Shown: positions 25,435 through 34,009, counted from the stretch's first letter. The stretch: 64,000 nt of DNA from Mycolicibacterium sp. CH28 (GCF_004745805.1 NZ_SRLQ01000023.1:1-64000), one strand, 5' to 3'. Notes: generated by a model not told the origin, from the letters alone. Numbers and translations: made by a program.

Positions 25435-25457
25435 CGGGTGGGTGGCCCGAGGGGTAT

Positions 25458-25480
25458 ATAGTGAACAGAGTGTTCACTAT
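25458..25480. promoter_or_regulatory. Perfect 23-bp palindromic operator upstream of MFS-TetR
   Basis: ATAGTGAACA and TGTTCACTAT are perfect 10-base arms around a GAG centre, 22 bases before the MFS start codon. TATATAG at its left edge could be part of the -10 element. Symmetry and position suggest the binding site of the TetR protein encoded downstream. Confidence 0.72.
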
Positions 25481-25501
25481 TGATGTGTGCGGACCGCTCC
25501 G

Positions 25502-26767
25502 ATGACCATCGACGCGGCACCCCTGCGGTCGCCGATTCAGGGCAAGGCCACTGCGCCTCACGCGTGGCGGCGAGCCGCCGCTGCGACCTTCGCCATCGCC
25601 TGGGGCGGAAACGAATTCACTCCGTTGCTGGTGATGTACCGACAGTCCGAGGGCTTGTCGGCGATCACCGTCGACATGCTGCTGTTTGCCTACGTGCTGG
25701 GCATCGTGCCCGCCCTCCTGATTGGGGGGCCGCTGTCCGACCGGTTGGGCCGGAGACCGCTGATGCTGCCGGCGCCGGCGCTGGCAGCGGCCGGCTCACT
25801 GGTATTGGCGCTCGGCACCACCTCCGTTCCGTTGCTGATCGCCGGCCGGGTGCTCAGCGGTGTCGCGCTGGGCTTGGCGATGGCGGTCGGCGGCAGCTGG
25901 ATCAAGGAACTCTCCTCGGCACCCTGGGGTGACGATCGCGGCGGTATCCGCCGCGCGGCGATGAGCCTGACCGCCGGTTTCGGTGCCGGCGCCGGGGTGG
26001 CCGGCGTGCTCGCACAATGGGCCCCATGGCCCGGTGTCCTGCCCTACGCGGTCAACATCGTGCTCTCGTTGGTGGCGGCCGGAGCCCTGCTCCGGGCGCC
26101 GGAGACCCGCAGCGCGCGTGACGACGGTCGCTCACTGCGCGCCGACCTCACCATCCCCTCGGCTGGGCACCGGCGGTTCCTGTTCGTCGTCGCCCCGCTC
26201 GCGCCGTGGGTGTTCGGCGCGGCCGCGTCCGCCTACGCCGTGCTGCCCGCGCTGATGACCGATCACGTGAGCCGTGCGCCGGTGGCGTTCTCCGCGCTGC
26301 TGTGTGTGGTGACCCTCGGCTGCGGCTTCCTCGCCCAAACGCTCGGCCGCCGGATCGACGACGGCGACGGCGTGCGCGCTGTCGTGGTCGCGCTGATTTT
26401 CGTGGTGGCCGGGATGGCTCTGGCGGCGCTGGCCGCAACGCGCCTGAGCGTGTGGACGGCGGTGCCGGCAGCGGCCCTGCTGGGCTGCGGGTATGGCCTG
26501 GCGCTGGTGGCCGGCCTCCAGCAGGTGCAACGCATCGCCGGACCCGACGACCTGGCCGGCCTGACAGCGGTGTTCTACGGCATCAGCTACCTGGGGTTCG
26601 GCGTTCCCGTCGTCCTCGCCCTTGGATCCCAGGCTCTTCCCGCGGTGCTCACCTACCCGGCGATGTTCGGCCTGGGTGCGATCGCCGCGCTGTTGTGTCT
26701 GGGGGTCGTGATCGCCGGACATCGGGCCCACCGACCAGCCGCGGCGGTGCCCCCGGCATCCCTATGA
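25502..26767 (+). CDS. MFS transporter, drug/metabolite efflux type
   Basis: 421 residues from ATG 25502 (GTG 25487 is a weaker in-frame alternative). About 12 hydrophobic helices are visible, with the MFS loop 2-3 signature GGPLSDRLGRRPLML around residue 75 and a second-half counterpart QTLGRRIDDGDGVRAVVVALIF. It would sit in the inner membrane and exchange protons for a small molecule. Eight bases separate it from a tetR gene, and a perfect palindrome precedes it, the usual layout of a self-regulated efflux operon. Substrate unknown. Not part of the sterol synteny. Confidence 0.85.
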   Translation: MTIDAAPLRSPIQGKATAPHAWRRAAAATFAIAWGGNEFTPLLVMYRQSEGLSAITVDMLLFAYVLGIVPALLIGGPLSDRLGRRPLMLPAPALAAAGSLVLALGTTSVPLLIAGRVLSGVALGLAMAVGGSWIKELSSAPWGDDRGGIRRAAMSLTAGFGAGAGVAGVLAQWAPWPGVLPYAVNIVLSLVAAGALLRAPETRSARDDGRSLRADLTIPSAGHRRFLFVVAPLAPWVFGAAASAYAVLPALMTDHVSRAPVAFSALLCVVTLGCGFLAQTLGRRIDDGDGVRAVVVALIFVVAGMALAALAATRLSVWTAVPAAALLGCGYGLALVAGLQQVQRIAGPDDLAGLTAVFYGISYLGFGVPVVLALGSQALPAVLTYPAMFGLGAIAALLCLGVVIAGHRAHRPAAAVPPASL

Positions 26768-26774
26768 TCAGCGA

Positions 26775-27368
26775 GTGGTCGGCGATCAGGGGACGGCGAA
26801 GCGCGGCAGGCCGCGCAGCCCCCAGGTCCGTGCCGCCGTGGTGCGGGCGGCCGTCGAGCTGGCCCTTGATGGCGGACCCGGCGCGGCCACCGTCGACGCG
26901 ATCGCCAAGCATGCGGGTGTCAGCCGCACCACGATTTACAAGTGGTGGCCTTCGAGTGCCGCGATCGTCCTGGAGGGGCTGCTGGATTCGGTGCACGCCT
27001 CGATCGTGCGACCGCCGGGCAGTAGTTCCCCGGCCGCGCTGCACCACCACGTCCGCGAGCTGAACCGCATTCTGGCCGAACCCCGGACCGGGCCGCTGCT
27101 GCGCAACGTCATCGCCGCGGCGGCCTCGGATCAGGCGATCACCCGTGCGGTGATCGACCAGTGGATCGCGCCGCGCCGGGAGGCCGTGGCCGAGATTCTG
27201 CGCCAGGCCGTGGCGGCCGGCGAACTACCCGGCAGCACCGACATCGAGGTGGCCGTCGACGCACTGGTGTCCCCGCCGTACTACCGCCTCACCCTGGGCA
27301 TGCCACCCCTCGACGACGCTGCCGCCGGCCGCCTCACCGAGACGGTGTGGCGCGGGCTGATCGAATGA
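26775..27368 (+). CDS. TetR-family repressor of the adjacent MFS operon
   Basis: 197 residues from GTG 26775. The N-terminal HTH reads ATVDAIAKHAGVSRTTIYKWWPSS, preceded by the basic KRGRPRSPQVRAAV typical of this branch (TetR_C_11/16-like). The C-terminal helices form the ligand and dimer domain. Co-directional with the MFS gene and eight bases behind its stop. It is likely to bind the palindrome at 25458-25480 and be released by the exported compound. Confidence 0.86.
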   Translation: MVGDQGTAKRGRPRSPQVRAAVVRAAVELALDGGPGAATVDAIAKHAGVSRTTIYKWWPSSAAIVLEGLLDSVHASIVRPPGSSSPAALHHHVRELNRILAEPRTGPLLRNVIAAAASDQAITRAVIDQWIAPRREAVAEILRQAVAAGELPGSTDIEVAVDALVSPPYYRLTLGMPPLDDAAAGRLTETVWRGLIE

Positions 27369-27369
27369 G

Positions 27370-27771
27370 TCAGATCGGCCGGGCGCTGGCCGTGGCCTTG
27401 TCGAGCTCCCAGTAGGCACGCAGCGCAACGATTTTGCCCTGATCGTCGACCCGATAGGTGAACACGCCCTCGGCGATCACCCGGTAGCCGCTGGACTCGA
27501 TCACGATGTGACCGACGTTGGCTTCCTCGTTGCCGCACTGATAGGTCTGCTCGAAATTGAACGTCAATGTGCTCGGCGCGATCGCCATGTCGTAGAACTT
27601 TGCGATCGCTTCCTTGCCGCGGTGGCCTTTGCCCTCCGGATCGAAATGCGAAGGGCCGATAGGGTCTTCGATAATCGCGTCGTCGGCGAACACCGCTAGC
27701 CACGCTTCTTTGTCATGAGCCATCGCCGCTTCGCGAGACCGGCGTCCCGCCTCGTGCGCCGGCGTACTCAT
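27370..27771 (-). CDS. NTF2/SnoaL-like (ketosteroid-isomerase fold) protein
   Basis: 133 residues from ATG 27771 (GTG one codon earlier is possible). The cone-shaped NTF2 fold is indicated by WLAVFADDAIIEDPIGPSHF near the N-terminus and a C-terminal YRVDDQGKIVALRAYWEL strand pair. Known relatives include limonene epoxide hydrolases, delta-5-3-ketosteroid isomerase and polyketide cyclases. It is downstream of the luciferase-like gene on the same strand, 56 bases away, so it probably belongs to the Ltp operon. An isomerase or hydratase step on a steroid is possible; specific residues are not diagnostic. Confidence 0.78.
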   Translation of the reverse strand: MSTPAHEAGRRSREAAMAHDKEAWLAVFADDAIIEDPIGPSHFDPEGKGHRGKEAIAKFYDMAIAPSTLTFNFEQTYQCGNEEANVGHIVIESSGYRVIAEGVFTYRVDDQGKIVALRAYWELDKATASARPI

Positions 27772-27827
27772 CACCCTGTTACCTCGCTCGCTCCGGTCCT
27801 CGCTGCGATCCTCACTCACTCCCACCG

Positions 27828-28715
27828 TCAGTCCTGCCAGCCGGAATGGATGTAGGTATCGGCGAATCGCTTCATCGCGTCCAGCTTCTTGTCCAGCGGG
27901 GCGTCGAAGCCAAGACCTTCGAATACCCACGGAATTCCGATGTAGTCGGTGACGCCCGCAGCTACCAGGTCACGGTGGCCGTCGACGCCGAACTTGTCGA
28001 TGCAGACGGCCTGGTATTCGAAGGGATCGTCGCCGCGGCCGGCCTCGGCCAGCATCGTCTTGAGTTGGAGGATCGTTTCGGCCAACTGGTCGCACGTCAT
28101 CATCGCGCTGGTCCAGCCACTACCGACCCGAACGGCACGTTTGAGCGCGACATCGGTGTGGCCGCCGACGTAGAACGGCACCGGCTTCGACGGCGCCGGA
28201 CTCATCTGCAGCCGGTCAAAATCGTAGAACTCGCCGTGGAACTCGACCATGCCGCCGGCGAGCACGAGTTTGATGACGTCGATCATCTCGTCGACGCGCT
28301 TACCCCGCTTCGCGAAGGGCACCCCGCACCACTCGAATTCCTCCGGTGCCCAGCCGATCCCCACTCCGAAACCGAACCGGTTGTTGGTCAGGTTCGCCAC
28401 CGACCCCACCTGGCGGGCGAGCAGCAGCGGGTTTCGCGAACCGAGCTTCATCACGTTGGTGTAGAACCGCAGCTTCGTCGTCACCGCGCCCAAGGCGCCC
28501 GCGAGGATCAGCGGATCGACCCAGGGCGAGTTCTCATCGAACATCCGCTTGCCGTCAGCGGTGTAGGGATAGTCGACGGACTGCTTCTCGAAGTAAAATA
28601 TCGAGTCCGGCAACGCGATGTTGTCGAAGCCGAGTTCCTCTGCCGCCTTGGCGATTTCGATGAGCTGGTCAAGCGGGCTGAACGCGATGCTGACCGTGTA
28701 CTGCATCGTCGTCAC
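27828..28715 (-). CDS. Luciferase-like monooxygenase / F420-type oxidoreductase
   Basis: 295 residues with the LLM TIM-barrel pattern: GFDNIALPDS, LRFYTNVMKLGSRNPLLLARQVGSV, NRFGFGVGIGWAPEEFE and VPFYVGGHTDVALKRAV. The family uses FMN or coenzyme F420. GTG 28715 overlaps the ltp3 stop (GTGA); ATG 28706 is the alternative. Co-translation with the Ltp proteins suggests a redox step in side-chain degradation. It is distinct from the second LLM protein at 32155, which lies on the other side of the KstR box. Confidence 0.84.
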   Translation of the reverse strand: MTTMQYTVSIAFSPLDQLIEIAKAAEELGFDNIALPDSIFYFEKQSVDYPYTADGKRMFDENSPWVDPLILAGALGAVTTKLRFYTNVMKLGSRNPLLLARQVGSVANLTNNRFGFGVGIGWAPEEFEWCGVPFAKRGKRVDEMIDVIKLVLAGGMVEFHGEFYDFDRLQMSPAPSKPVPFYVGGHTDVALKRAVRVGSGWTSAMMTCDQLAETILQLKTMLAEAGRGDDPFEYQAVCIDKFGVDGHRDLVAAGVTDYIGIPWVFEGLGFDAPLDKKLDAMKRFADTYIHSGWQD

Positions 28716-29890
28716 TTAGCGGCAGGCTTGTCGGTGCCCACCACCCACATGGAGAAGTACTGCGAGCCGCCACCATAGGCATGACCGAGTGCCTTGCGGG
28801 CGCCTTGCACCTGATGATCGCCGGCCTTGCCCATCACCTGGATGGCGGCCTCGGCGAACCGGATCATGCCCGACGCCCCGATCGGGTTCGACGACAGCAC
28901 ACCGCCGGAGGCATTGACCGGCAGCTTGCCGCCGATCGCCGTCTCGCCGGCCTCGGTCAGCTTCCAGCCCTCACCCTCGGCGGCAAATCCCAGGTTTTCC
29001 AGCCACATCGGCTCGAACCAGGAGAACGGCACATAGATCTCGGCGACGTCGATCTCGTCGATCGGGCTGGTGATTCCGGCGGCCTTCCACAGCGCGGCGG
29101 CCGCGTCACGGCCGGCCTGCGGGCTCACCTGGTCGCGTCCGCTATAAGCCAGCGGCTCGGTGCGCAGCGCGGTGGCGTGCACCCAAGCCACCGAATTACC
29201 TTCGGCGACCCGGCGATCCGCGGTCTCTTCGTCACCGATCACGATCGCGCAGGCACCGTCGGAGGACGGGCACGTCTCGTCGTAGCGGATCGGGTCCCAC
29301 AGCATCGGCGACGCCATCACCTTCTCGACGGTGATGTCGGGCTGGTGCAGATGGGCCAACGGGTTCTTGGCGCCGTTGAGCCGGTCCTTGACCGCCACGA
29401 TCGCACCGATGTGCTTGGGCGCACCGGAGCGGTTGATGTAGGCGCGCACGTGCGGAGCGAAGTAGCCACCGGCACCCGCACCGACCGGCTTGGTGAAGGG
29501 AACCGAGATCGACAGTGCCCACATGGCATTGGACTCGGACTGCTTCTCCCAGGCGACGGCCAGCACCCGCCGGTACTTGCCGGACTGGACCAGGCTGGCG
29601 GCCACGATCGCGGTCGATCCACCCACCGACCCGGCGGTGTGCACCCGGATCAGCGGCTTTCCGGTGGCACCCATGGCGTCGGCCATGAACAGCTCCGGCA
29701 TCATCACGCCCTCGAACAGGTCTGGCGCCTTGCCGACGACGACTGCGTCGATATCGTCGAACGTCGAGCCGGAGTCGGCCAGCGCTTTGTCGATGGCCTC
29801 GCGCACCAGGCCGTTCATCGACACGTCCTTGCGCTTGGCGACGTACTTCGTCTGCCCGGTTCCGATGACCGCGGCCAGATTCTTAGCCAT
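28712..29890 (-). CDS. ltp3: SCP2-thiolase-like lipid-transfer/aldol-lyase protein Ltp3
   Basis: 392 residues of the nonspecific lipid-transfer thiolase type: MAKNLAAVIGTGQTKYV at the start, IRVHTAGSVGGSTAIVAAS in the nucleophile region (Ser-Val replaces the thiolase Cys), and VNASGGVLSSNPIGASGMIR plus ALGHAYGGGSQYFSMWVV near the end. Such proteins are retro-aldol lyases rather than true thiolases. In Rhodococcus ltp3 and ltp4 are needed for C24-branched sterol side chains. Length and order match Rv3523. Confidence 0.9.
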   Translation of the reverse strand: MAKNLAAVIGTGQTKYVAKRKDVSMNGLVREAIDKALADSGSTFDDIDAVVVGKAPDLFEGVMMPELFMADAMGATGKPLIRVHTAGSVGGSTAIVAASLVQSGKYRRVLAVAWEKQSESNAMWALSISVPFTKPVGAGAGGYFAPHVRAYINRSGAPKHIGAIVAVKDRLNGAKNPLAHLHQPDITVEKVMASPMLWDPIRYDETCPSSDGACAIVIGDEETADRRVAEGNSVAWVHATALRTEPLAYSGRDQVSPQAGRDAAAALWKAAGITSPIDEIDVAEIYVPFSWFEPMWLENLGFAAEGEGWKLTEAGETAIGGKLPVNASGGVLSSNPIGASGMIRFAEAAIQVMGKAGDHQVQGARKALGHAYGGGSQYFSMWVVGTDKPAAK

Positions 29891-29894
29891 CTAC

Positions 29895-30006
29895 GCCACT
29901 CCTCCTCATCGCTCGTGCCTCGCTCTGCATCGTCATCGGCGGGGCCGTCTGTGCGCCATTCCTCCTCATCGCTCGTGTCTCGCTCTGCATCGTCATCGGC
30001 GCGGCC
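29895..30006. repeat. Two tandem 52-bp direct repeats, 60-bp period
   Basis: Copies at 29895-29946 and 29955-30006 differ at three positions and fill almost the whole ltp3-ltp4 gap; the second ends one base before the ltp4 stop codon. The unit, rich in TCCTCATCGCTCG, looks like a recent duplication of a spacer. A similar TCGCTCGCTCCGGTCCTCGCTG string occurs at about 27780-27810. Confidence 0.8.
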
Positions 30007-30007
30007 A

Positions 30008-31072
30008 TCAGTTCTTGCCCTCCAAGACCGCCACGATGTTCTGTTGCAGCGCAGGCCCGCTCGTGGCGTGTGCCAGCACCCGCTGGGCGGAGCCGTCGAA
30101 GATGTGCCGAGCGGCGAAGCCGATGCGTTCCAAGCCGGCCGAGAACATCGGATTGGCCGCCAGGGCACCGCCGGACGGGTTCACCGTGGTCGACGGCTTC
30201 AGGCCGATCGCCTCGGTCAGGATCAGCTGCTGATGGGTGAACGGGGCGGAGATCTCGGCCACCTCGATGGAGCCGACGTCACCGTTGGCCGCCACCCTGG
30301 CCGAAGCCGCTGTCGACGGCGAAGTGGTGAGGTCGCGCGCACCCAGCACCGGTGTCTCGATGCGGTGCTCGAAACCGGTTATCCAGGCTGGTCTTTCGCG
30401 CAATTCGCGGGCTCGGTCACCGGCTGCGAGCACAATCGCCGAGGCGCCGTCGGTGATCGGGGCGATGTCGTGGCGGCGCAGCGGATCGGCGAAGAACGGC
30501 CGGGACAGGAGCTCGTCGATGCTGGTGGCCGGCTTCTCGGAGTCGACGCGTTCGGAGTTCGCGAAGACGTCGAGCGCCACCTGTGCCATCTGTTCCTGGG
30601 TCCACTTGCCCGCATCCAGCCCGAGGCGGGCCTGCAGGCCGGCGATCGAGACGGAGTCCGGCCACAGCGGCGCGACGGTGTACGGGTCGGTCTGCATGGC
30701 CAACACCCGCCGCAGCGTGCCGGCCGAAGACTTGCCGAAACCGTAGACCAGCGCGGTGTCGATCTCGCCGGTGAGCAGCTTGATATAGGCCTCGTAGAGC
30801 GCCCACGCGCCGTCCATCTCGACGTGGGACTCGTTGATCGGCGGCACTGCGCCGATCGAGTCGATCGCCGAGATGAACGAGAATGCCCGTCCGGCCAGGT
30901 AATCCGACGATCCCGAGCACCAGAACCCGATGTCGCGCTGATTGATGCCGAGTTCGGCATACAGCTCGGCAAAACACGGCATCAACATCTCGACGCCGTT
31001 GGTGGTGCCGTCGGTGCGGCGGACGTGCGGTGCGTGCGCAAAGCCGACCACCGCGATATCGCGAGAACTCAT
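30008..31072 (-). CDS. ltp4: SCP2-thiolase-like aldol-lyase protein Ltp4
   Basis: 354 residues from ATG 31072, the length I recall for Rv3522. Starts SSRDIAVVGFAHAPHVRR; the nucleophile region ESHVEMDGAWALYEAY lacks the thiolase Cys. Later come SAIVLAAGDRAREL, VAEISAPFTHQQLIL and TVNPSGGALAANPMFSAGLERIG. The pairing of Ltp4 with a DUF35 protein encoded immediately upstream (16 bases) mirrors the Ltp2-ChsH2 retro-aldolase complex. Likely to cleave a C24-substituted side-chain hydroxyacyl-CoA. Confidence 0.9.
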   Translation of the reverse strand: MSSRDIAVVGFAHAPHVRRTDGTTNGVEMLMPCFAELYAELGINQRDIGFWCSGSSDYLAGRAFSFISAIDSIGAVPPINESHVEMDGAWALYEAYIKLLTGEIDTALVYGFGKSSAGTLRRVLAMQTDPYTVAPLWPDSVSIAGLQARLGLDAGKWTQEQMAQVALDVFANSERVDSEKPATSIDELLSRPFFADPLRRHDIAPITDGASAIVLAAGDRARELRERPAWITGFEHRIETPVLGARDLTTSPSTAASARVAANGDVGSIEVAEISAPFTHQQLILTEAIGLKPSTTVNPSGGALAANPMFSAGLERIGFAARHIFDGSAQRVLAHATSGPALQQNIVAVLEGKN

Positions 31073-31088
31073 ACTGCCCTCAACCTCT

Positions 31089-32087
31089 TTACAGGTGGTG
31101 CTTGTAGCTGGCGTAGTCGGCGTCCGGTTCGCCGGTGGGCCGGAAGTATTCGATGTTGTCGATGCCGTAGTCGCGTTCGGCCGCCGGCTTCCACACCGCC
31201 TCCACCCGCATGCCCATCCGGACCTCGGAGACGTCGATCTCCTGGATGAGATGCAGGAACGGAATATCGGCACCGTCCAGCAGGACGTATGCCGCGACGT
31301 AGGGCGGTTTGATCTTCTGCCCGGCGAACGGGATGTTGATGATCGCGAACGTGGTCACCGTGCCCTTGTCGGGTAGCTCGACGAAGTTGTCCAGCGCCTT
31401 GCCGGTGGCCGGATCGGCTTCCCGCGCCGGGAAATACACCTTGCCGGTTGCCCCGGTGCGCGCGCCGAGCAGCTTGCCTTCTCGCAACGCGCGTAGATAG
31501 GCGCTTTCGGGAAGCGATGCGGCGTGCTCGATTTCGACCTCGATCGGCGTGACGATCATCGAGACGGGTTCGAGGTCATCGCTCGACTCGGCCACCGGCT
31601 CCGCGGCGTCGCCGAGGGCGAAGTAGGCGATGTCATGGATCGAGCCGACGGTCTCGTCGGCCCAGTGCGCATGCACCCGGTCGCCGGACTTGATGCCGGA
31701 CGAACCGGCAGCTCCGACGTCGACGGCGTGCAGCAACGCGGTGTCGGCGCCGTCAAGTTTGATCAGCGCCCAGGCGAACGGGCGGTCCAGCGGCTGACCG
31801 GTCAGCGGCTCAGCCTGCCAACTCCAGGACACGACGGTACCGACGCTTGCCACCGGTACGATCTCGGTCAACTGTTCATAAGTGACTGGATCGTATTCGG
31901 CGGGCGGAACGAGTACTCGCCCGTCGGAGCCGCGGGAGCCGACAACGCGGCGTTCGCGCAACGCTGTGAAGAAGGCGCCGAGTGTCGGTCCGACTGAACG
32001 GGTGTAGTCGAACGACAGTTTCAGCGGCGCCGAGAGGGGCGGTTCGTGGGAATCGATCAAGGCCGGGCGGCTTTGGCTGGCTGTCAC
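31089..32087 (-). CDS. Tandem DUF35 OB-fold protein, partner of Ltp4 (Rv3521-like)
   Basis: 332 residues from GTG 32087, nine bases from the KstR box; the frame is open further but runs through that operator. Two homologous halves are visible: GAFFTALRERRVVGSRGSDG with LTEIVPVASVGTVVSWSW, and SAYLRALREGKLLGARTGATG with FVELPDKGTVTTFAIINIPF. Each is a DUF35 OB domain, but the usual zinc-ribbon cysteines are missing from both. DUF35 proteins stabilise SCP2-thiolase lyases and bind acyl-CoA. First gene of the leftward Ltp operon. Confidence 0.85.
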   Translation of the reverse strand: MTASQSRPALIDSHEPPLSAPLKLSFDYTRSVGPTLGAFFTALRERRVVGSRGSDGRVLVPPAEYDPVTYEQLTEIVPVASVGTVVSWSWQAEPLTGQPLDRPFAWALIKLDGADTALLHAVDVGAAGSSGIKSGDRVHAHWADETVGSIHDIAYFALGDAAEPVAESSDDLEPVSMIVTPIEVEIEHAASLPESAYLRALREGKLLGARTGATGKVYFPAREADPATGKALDNFVELPDKGTVTTFAIINIPFAGQKIKPPYVAAYVLLDGADIPFLHLIQEIDVSEVRMGMRVEAVWKPAAERDYGIDNIEYFRPTGEPDADYASYKHHL

Positions 32088-32096
32088 GGCTTCGAG

Positions 32097-32110
32097 TAGA
32101 ACAGGTTCTA
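32097..32110. promoter_or_regulatory. KstR operator between the Ltp operon and the LLM gene
   Basis: TAGAACAGGTTCTA, the same sequence as at 20013, lies 9 bases from the DUF35 start (leftward) and 44 bases before the LLM start (rightward). It should repress both directions. Confidence 0.86.
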
Positions 32111-32154
32111 AGAATCGTGGCAAGGACCGGGTCTCGGTCAGAAGGGTGGCAGCG

Positions 32155-33186
32155 ATGAAGCTGGGACTGCAACTGGGATATTGGGGTGCGCAACCACCGA
32201 CCAACCATGCTGAGCTGGTGGCCACGGCCGAGGAGGCCGGCTTCGACACGGTGTTCACCGCCGAGGCGTGGGGTTCGGATGCCTTCACACCGCTGGCCTG
32301 GTGGGGCCGCGAAACCACCCGGATGCGGCTGGGCACCTCGGTGGTGCAGCTTTCGGCGCGTACCCCGACGGCGTGCGCGATGGCCTCGCTGACCCTGGAC
32401 CACCTCTCCGGTGGCCGGCACATCCTGGGACTCGGGGTGTCCGGACCGCAGGTCGTGGAGGGCTGGTACGGGCAGAAATTCCCCAAGCCGCTGGCCCGCA
32501 CCCGCGAGTACATCGACATCATCCGGCAGGTCTGGGCCCGGCAGGCGCCGGTTACCAGCGCCGGGCCGCACTACCCGCTGCCGCTGACCGGTGAGGGAAC
32601 CACCGGCCTGGGCAAACCGCTCAAGCCGATCGTGCATCCGCTGCGCGCCGACATCCCGATCATGCTCGGCGCCGAGGGACCCAAGAACGTCGCGCTGGCC
32701 GCCGAGATCTGCGACGGCTGGCTGCCGATCTTCTACTCCCCGCGCCTGGCCCCGATGTACAACGAATGGCTCGACGAAGGTTTCGCCCGCCCGGGCGCGC
32801 GGCGCAGCCGGGAGGACTTCGAGATCTGCGCGACCGCGCAGGTCGTGGTCACCGATGACCGGGCCTCGATCATGGATCTGATCAAGCCGCACCTGGCCCT
32901 CTACATGGGCGGAATGGGTGCCGAGGACACCAACTTTCACGCCGATGTCTACCGGCGGATGGGCTATGCCGAGGTCGTTGACGAAGTCACCAGGTTGTTC
33001 CGCTCCGACCGCAAGGACGACGCCGCCAAGGCCGTTCCCGACGAACTCGTCGACGACTCCGCGATCGTCGGCGACATCGACTACGTCCGCAAACAGATCG
33101 TCGCCTGGGAAGCCGCCGGCGTCACCATGATGGTGATCGGCGCCCGCACCCCCGAACAGATCCACGAGGCCGCCGCCCTCTTGTAG
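32155..33186 (+). CDS. F420-dependent luciferase-like oxidoreductase (Rv3520c-like)
   Basis: 343 residues from ATG 32155, with GAAGGG as ribosome-binding site; GTG 32146 is rejected. The LLM barrel is clear: KLGLQLGYWGAQP at the start, TVFTAEAWGSDAFTPL, MRLGTSVVQLSARTP, GRHILGLGVSGPQVVEGWYG and IPIMLGAEGPKNV. Rv3520c, the equivalent, binds coenzyme F420. Its reaction in sterol degradation is not known. Monocistronic; convergent with the ADC-like gene across a short hairpin region. Confidence 0.86.
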   Translation: MKLGLQLGYWGAQPPTNHAELVATAEEAGFDTVFTAEAWGSDAFTPLAWWGRETTRMRLGTSVVQLSARTPTACAMASLTLDHLSGGRHILGLGVSGPQVVEGWYGQKFPKPLARTREYIDIIRQVWARQAPVTSAGPHYPLPLTGEGTTGLGKPLKPIVHPLRADIPIMLGAEGPKNVALAAEICDGWLPIFYSPRLAPMYNEWLDEGFARPGARRSREDFEICATAQVVVTDDRASIMDLIKPHLALYMGGMGAEDTNFHADVYRRMGYAEVVDEVTRLFRSDRKDDAAKAVPDELVDDSAIVGDIDYVRKQIVAWEAAGVTMMVIGARTPEQIHEAAALL

Positions 33187-33207
33187 ACACTTCTTGCGAG
33201 TTGTCTA
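33184..33207 (+). terminator. Small hairpin at the LLM stop codon
   Basis: TAGACA and TGTCTA pair around a 12-base loop; the first arm starts with the stop codon itself. It sits between convergent genes. The stem is short and AT-containing, so this is only a candidate. Confidence 0.3.
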
Positions 33208-33244
33208 GCTGGGGATCTACATTGACCGGATGATGACCGGCCGC

Positions 33245-33964
33245 TCAACTGAGGATGGTTGCGTCACCGAAGACCATCGCGACGTTGGTCACCGACGTGG
33301 CCAACATCGCCCGCTTGGGCAGATCCAGCGACGCCAGCTCCTTGGCGTAGGGGTGGTCGCCGAGCGTGAGCCGGACCCCTGCCGGCCGCATCCGCAGCCC
33401 GGAGTTGGTCATCTCCGAGTGCACTTCCCGCAACGTGCCGTTGTTGGAGGTGTAGGACGTCAACGCCTGGGAGCGATGGCGAAACGACGGAATCGGCAGG
33501 CCGCGGCTGAACTCCATTGCGGCGATCAGCGACCCTCCCTCGCTGACCTCGAAGGAGAACGGGTTGGCGTCCCGCACCTTGAACTCGGCCATGATCTTCG
33601 GGTAGCCCCAAATCGTCCGGCCTGCTTCCAAAGTGAAGGACTGGTCGACCGGCAGGTGGTGGATGAACGCCGCGGCATCGCCGAGGGCCTTGAGGCCATG
33701 CGCGTTCGAGCCGGGCGGGTTGACCATCACGCTTGTGCCGAACTCGTGGTACTTGCCCAGGTCGCCGTCGATGTAGCGGGCGAGCATCAGGTTCACCATC
33801 GCGCGGCCGGGGCGGAACTGACAGACCTGAAGCCCGCTGTAGTCGATGAGCTTCTGGGCGGCTTCGGCAGGCACCGAGAACATCGCATTGTGGACGTCGG
33901 CCTTGCGAACCCGTACCGGCATGGTGAGCACTGTGCCAGCAATGGTGTGCTGCGAATTAGACAT
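33245..33964 (-). CDS. Acetoacetate-decarboxylase-fold protein (Rv3519-like)
   Basis: 239 residues resembling the acetoacetate decarboxylase superfamily: MPVRVRKADVHNAMFSVP at the start, a central MVNPPGSNAHGLKAL and GRTIWGYPKIMAEFKV, where the Trp-Gly-Tyr-Pro-Lys segment carries the Lys expected to form the Schiff base. Rv3519 lies between cyp142 and the LLM gene in M. tuberculosis, as here. Decarboxylase or cyclase/hydratase activity on a sterol fragment is possible. The ATG is 45 bases from the divergent cyp142 start; I saw no KstR core in that gap. Confidence 0.78.
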   Translation of the reverse strand: MSNSQHTIAGTVLTMPVRVRKADVHNAMFSVPAEAAQKLIDYSGLQVCQFRPGRAMVNLMLARYIDGDLGKYHEFGTSVMVNPPGSNAHGLKALGDAAAFIHHLPVDQSFTLEAGRTIWGYPKIMAEFKVRDANPFSFEVSEGGSLIAAMEFSRGLPIPSFRHRSQALTSYTSNNGTLREVHSEMTNSGLRMRPAGVRLTLGDHPYAKELASLDLPKRAMLATSVTNVAMVFGDATILS

Positions 33965-34009
33965 GCGGCCACTGTAATCCGCTCAGACGGCGATTGTGGA
34001 GGTAACTAA

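Noticed and set aside
28781..31249. An 822-codon open frame on the plus strand opposite ltp3 and ltp4
   Set aside because: Both minus-strand genes are strongly supported by family motifs; the product is Arg/Gly/His-rich filler and contains the tandem spacer repeat.
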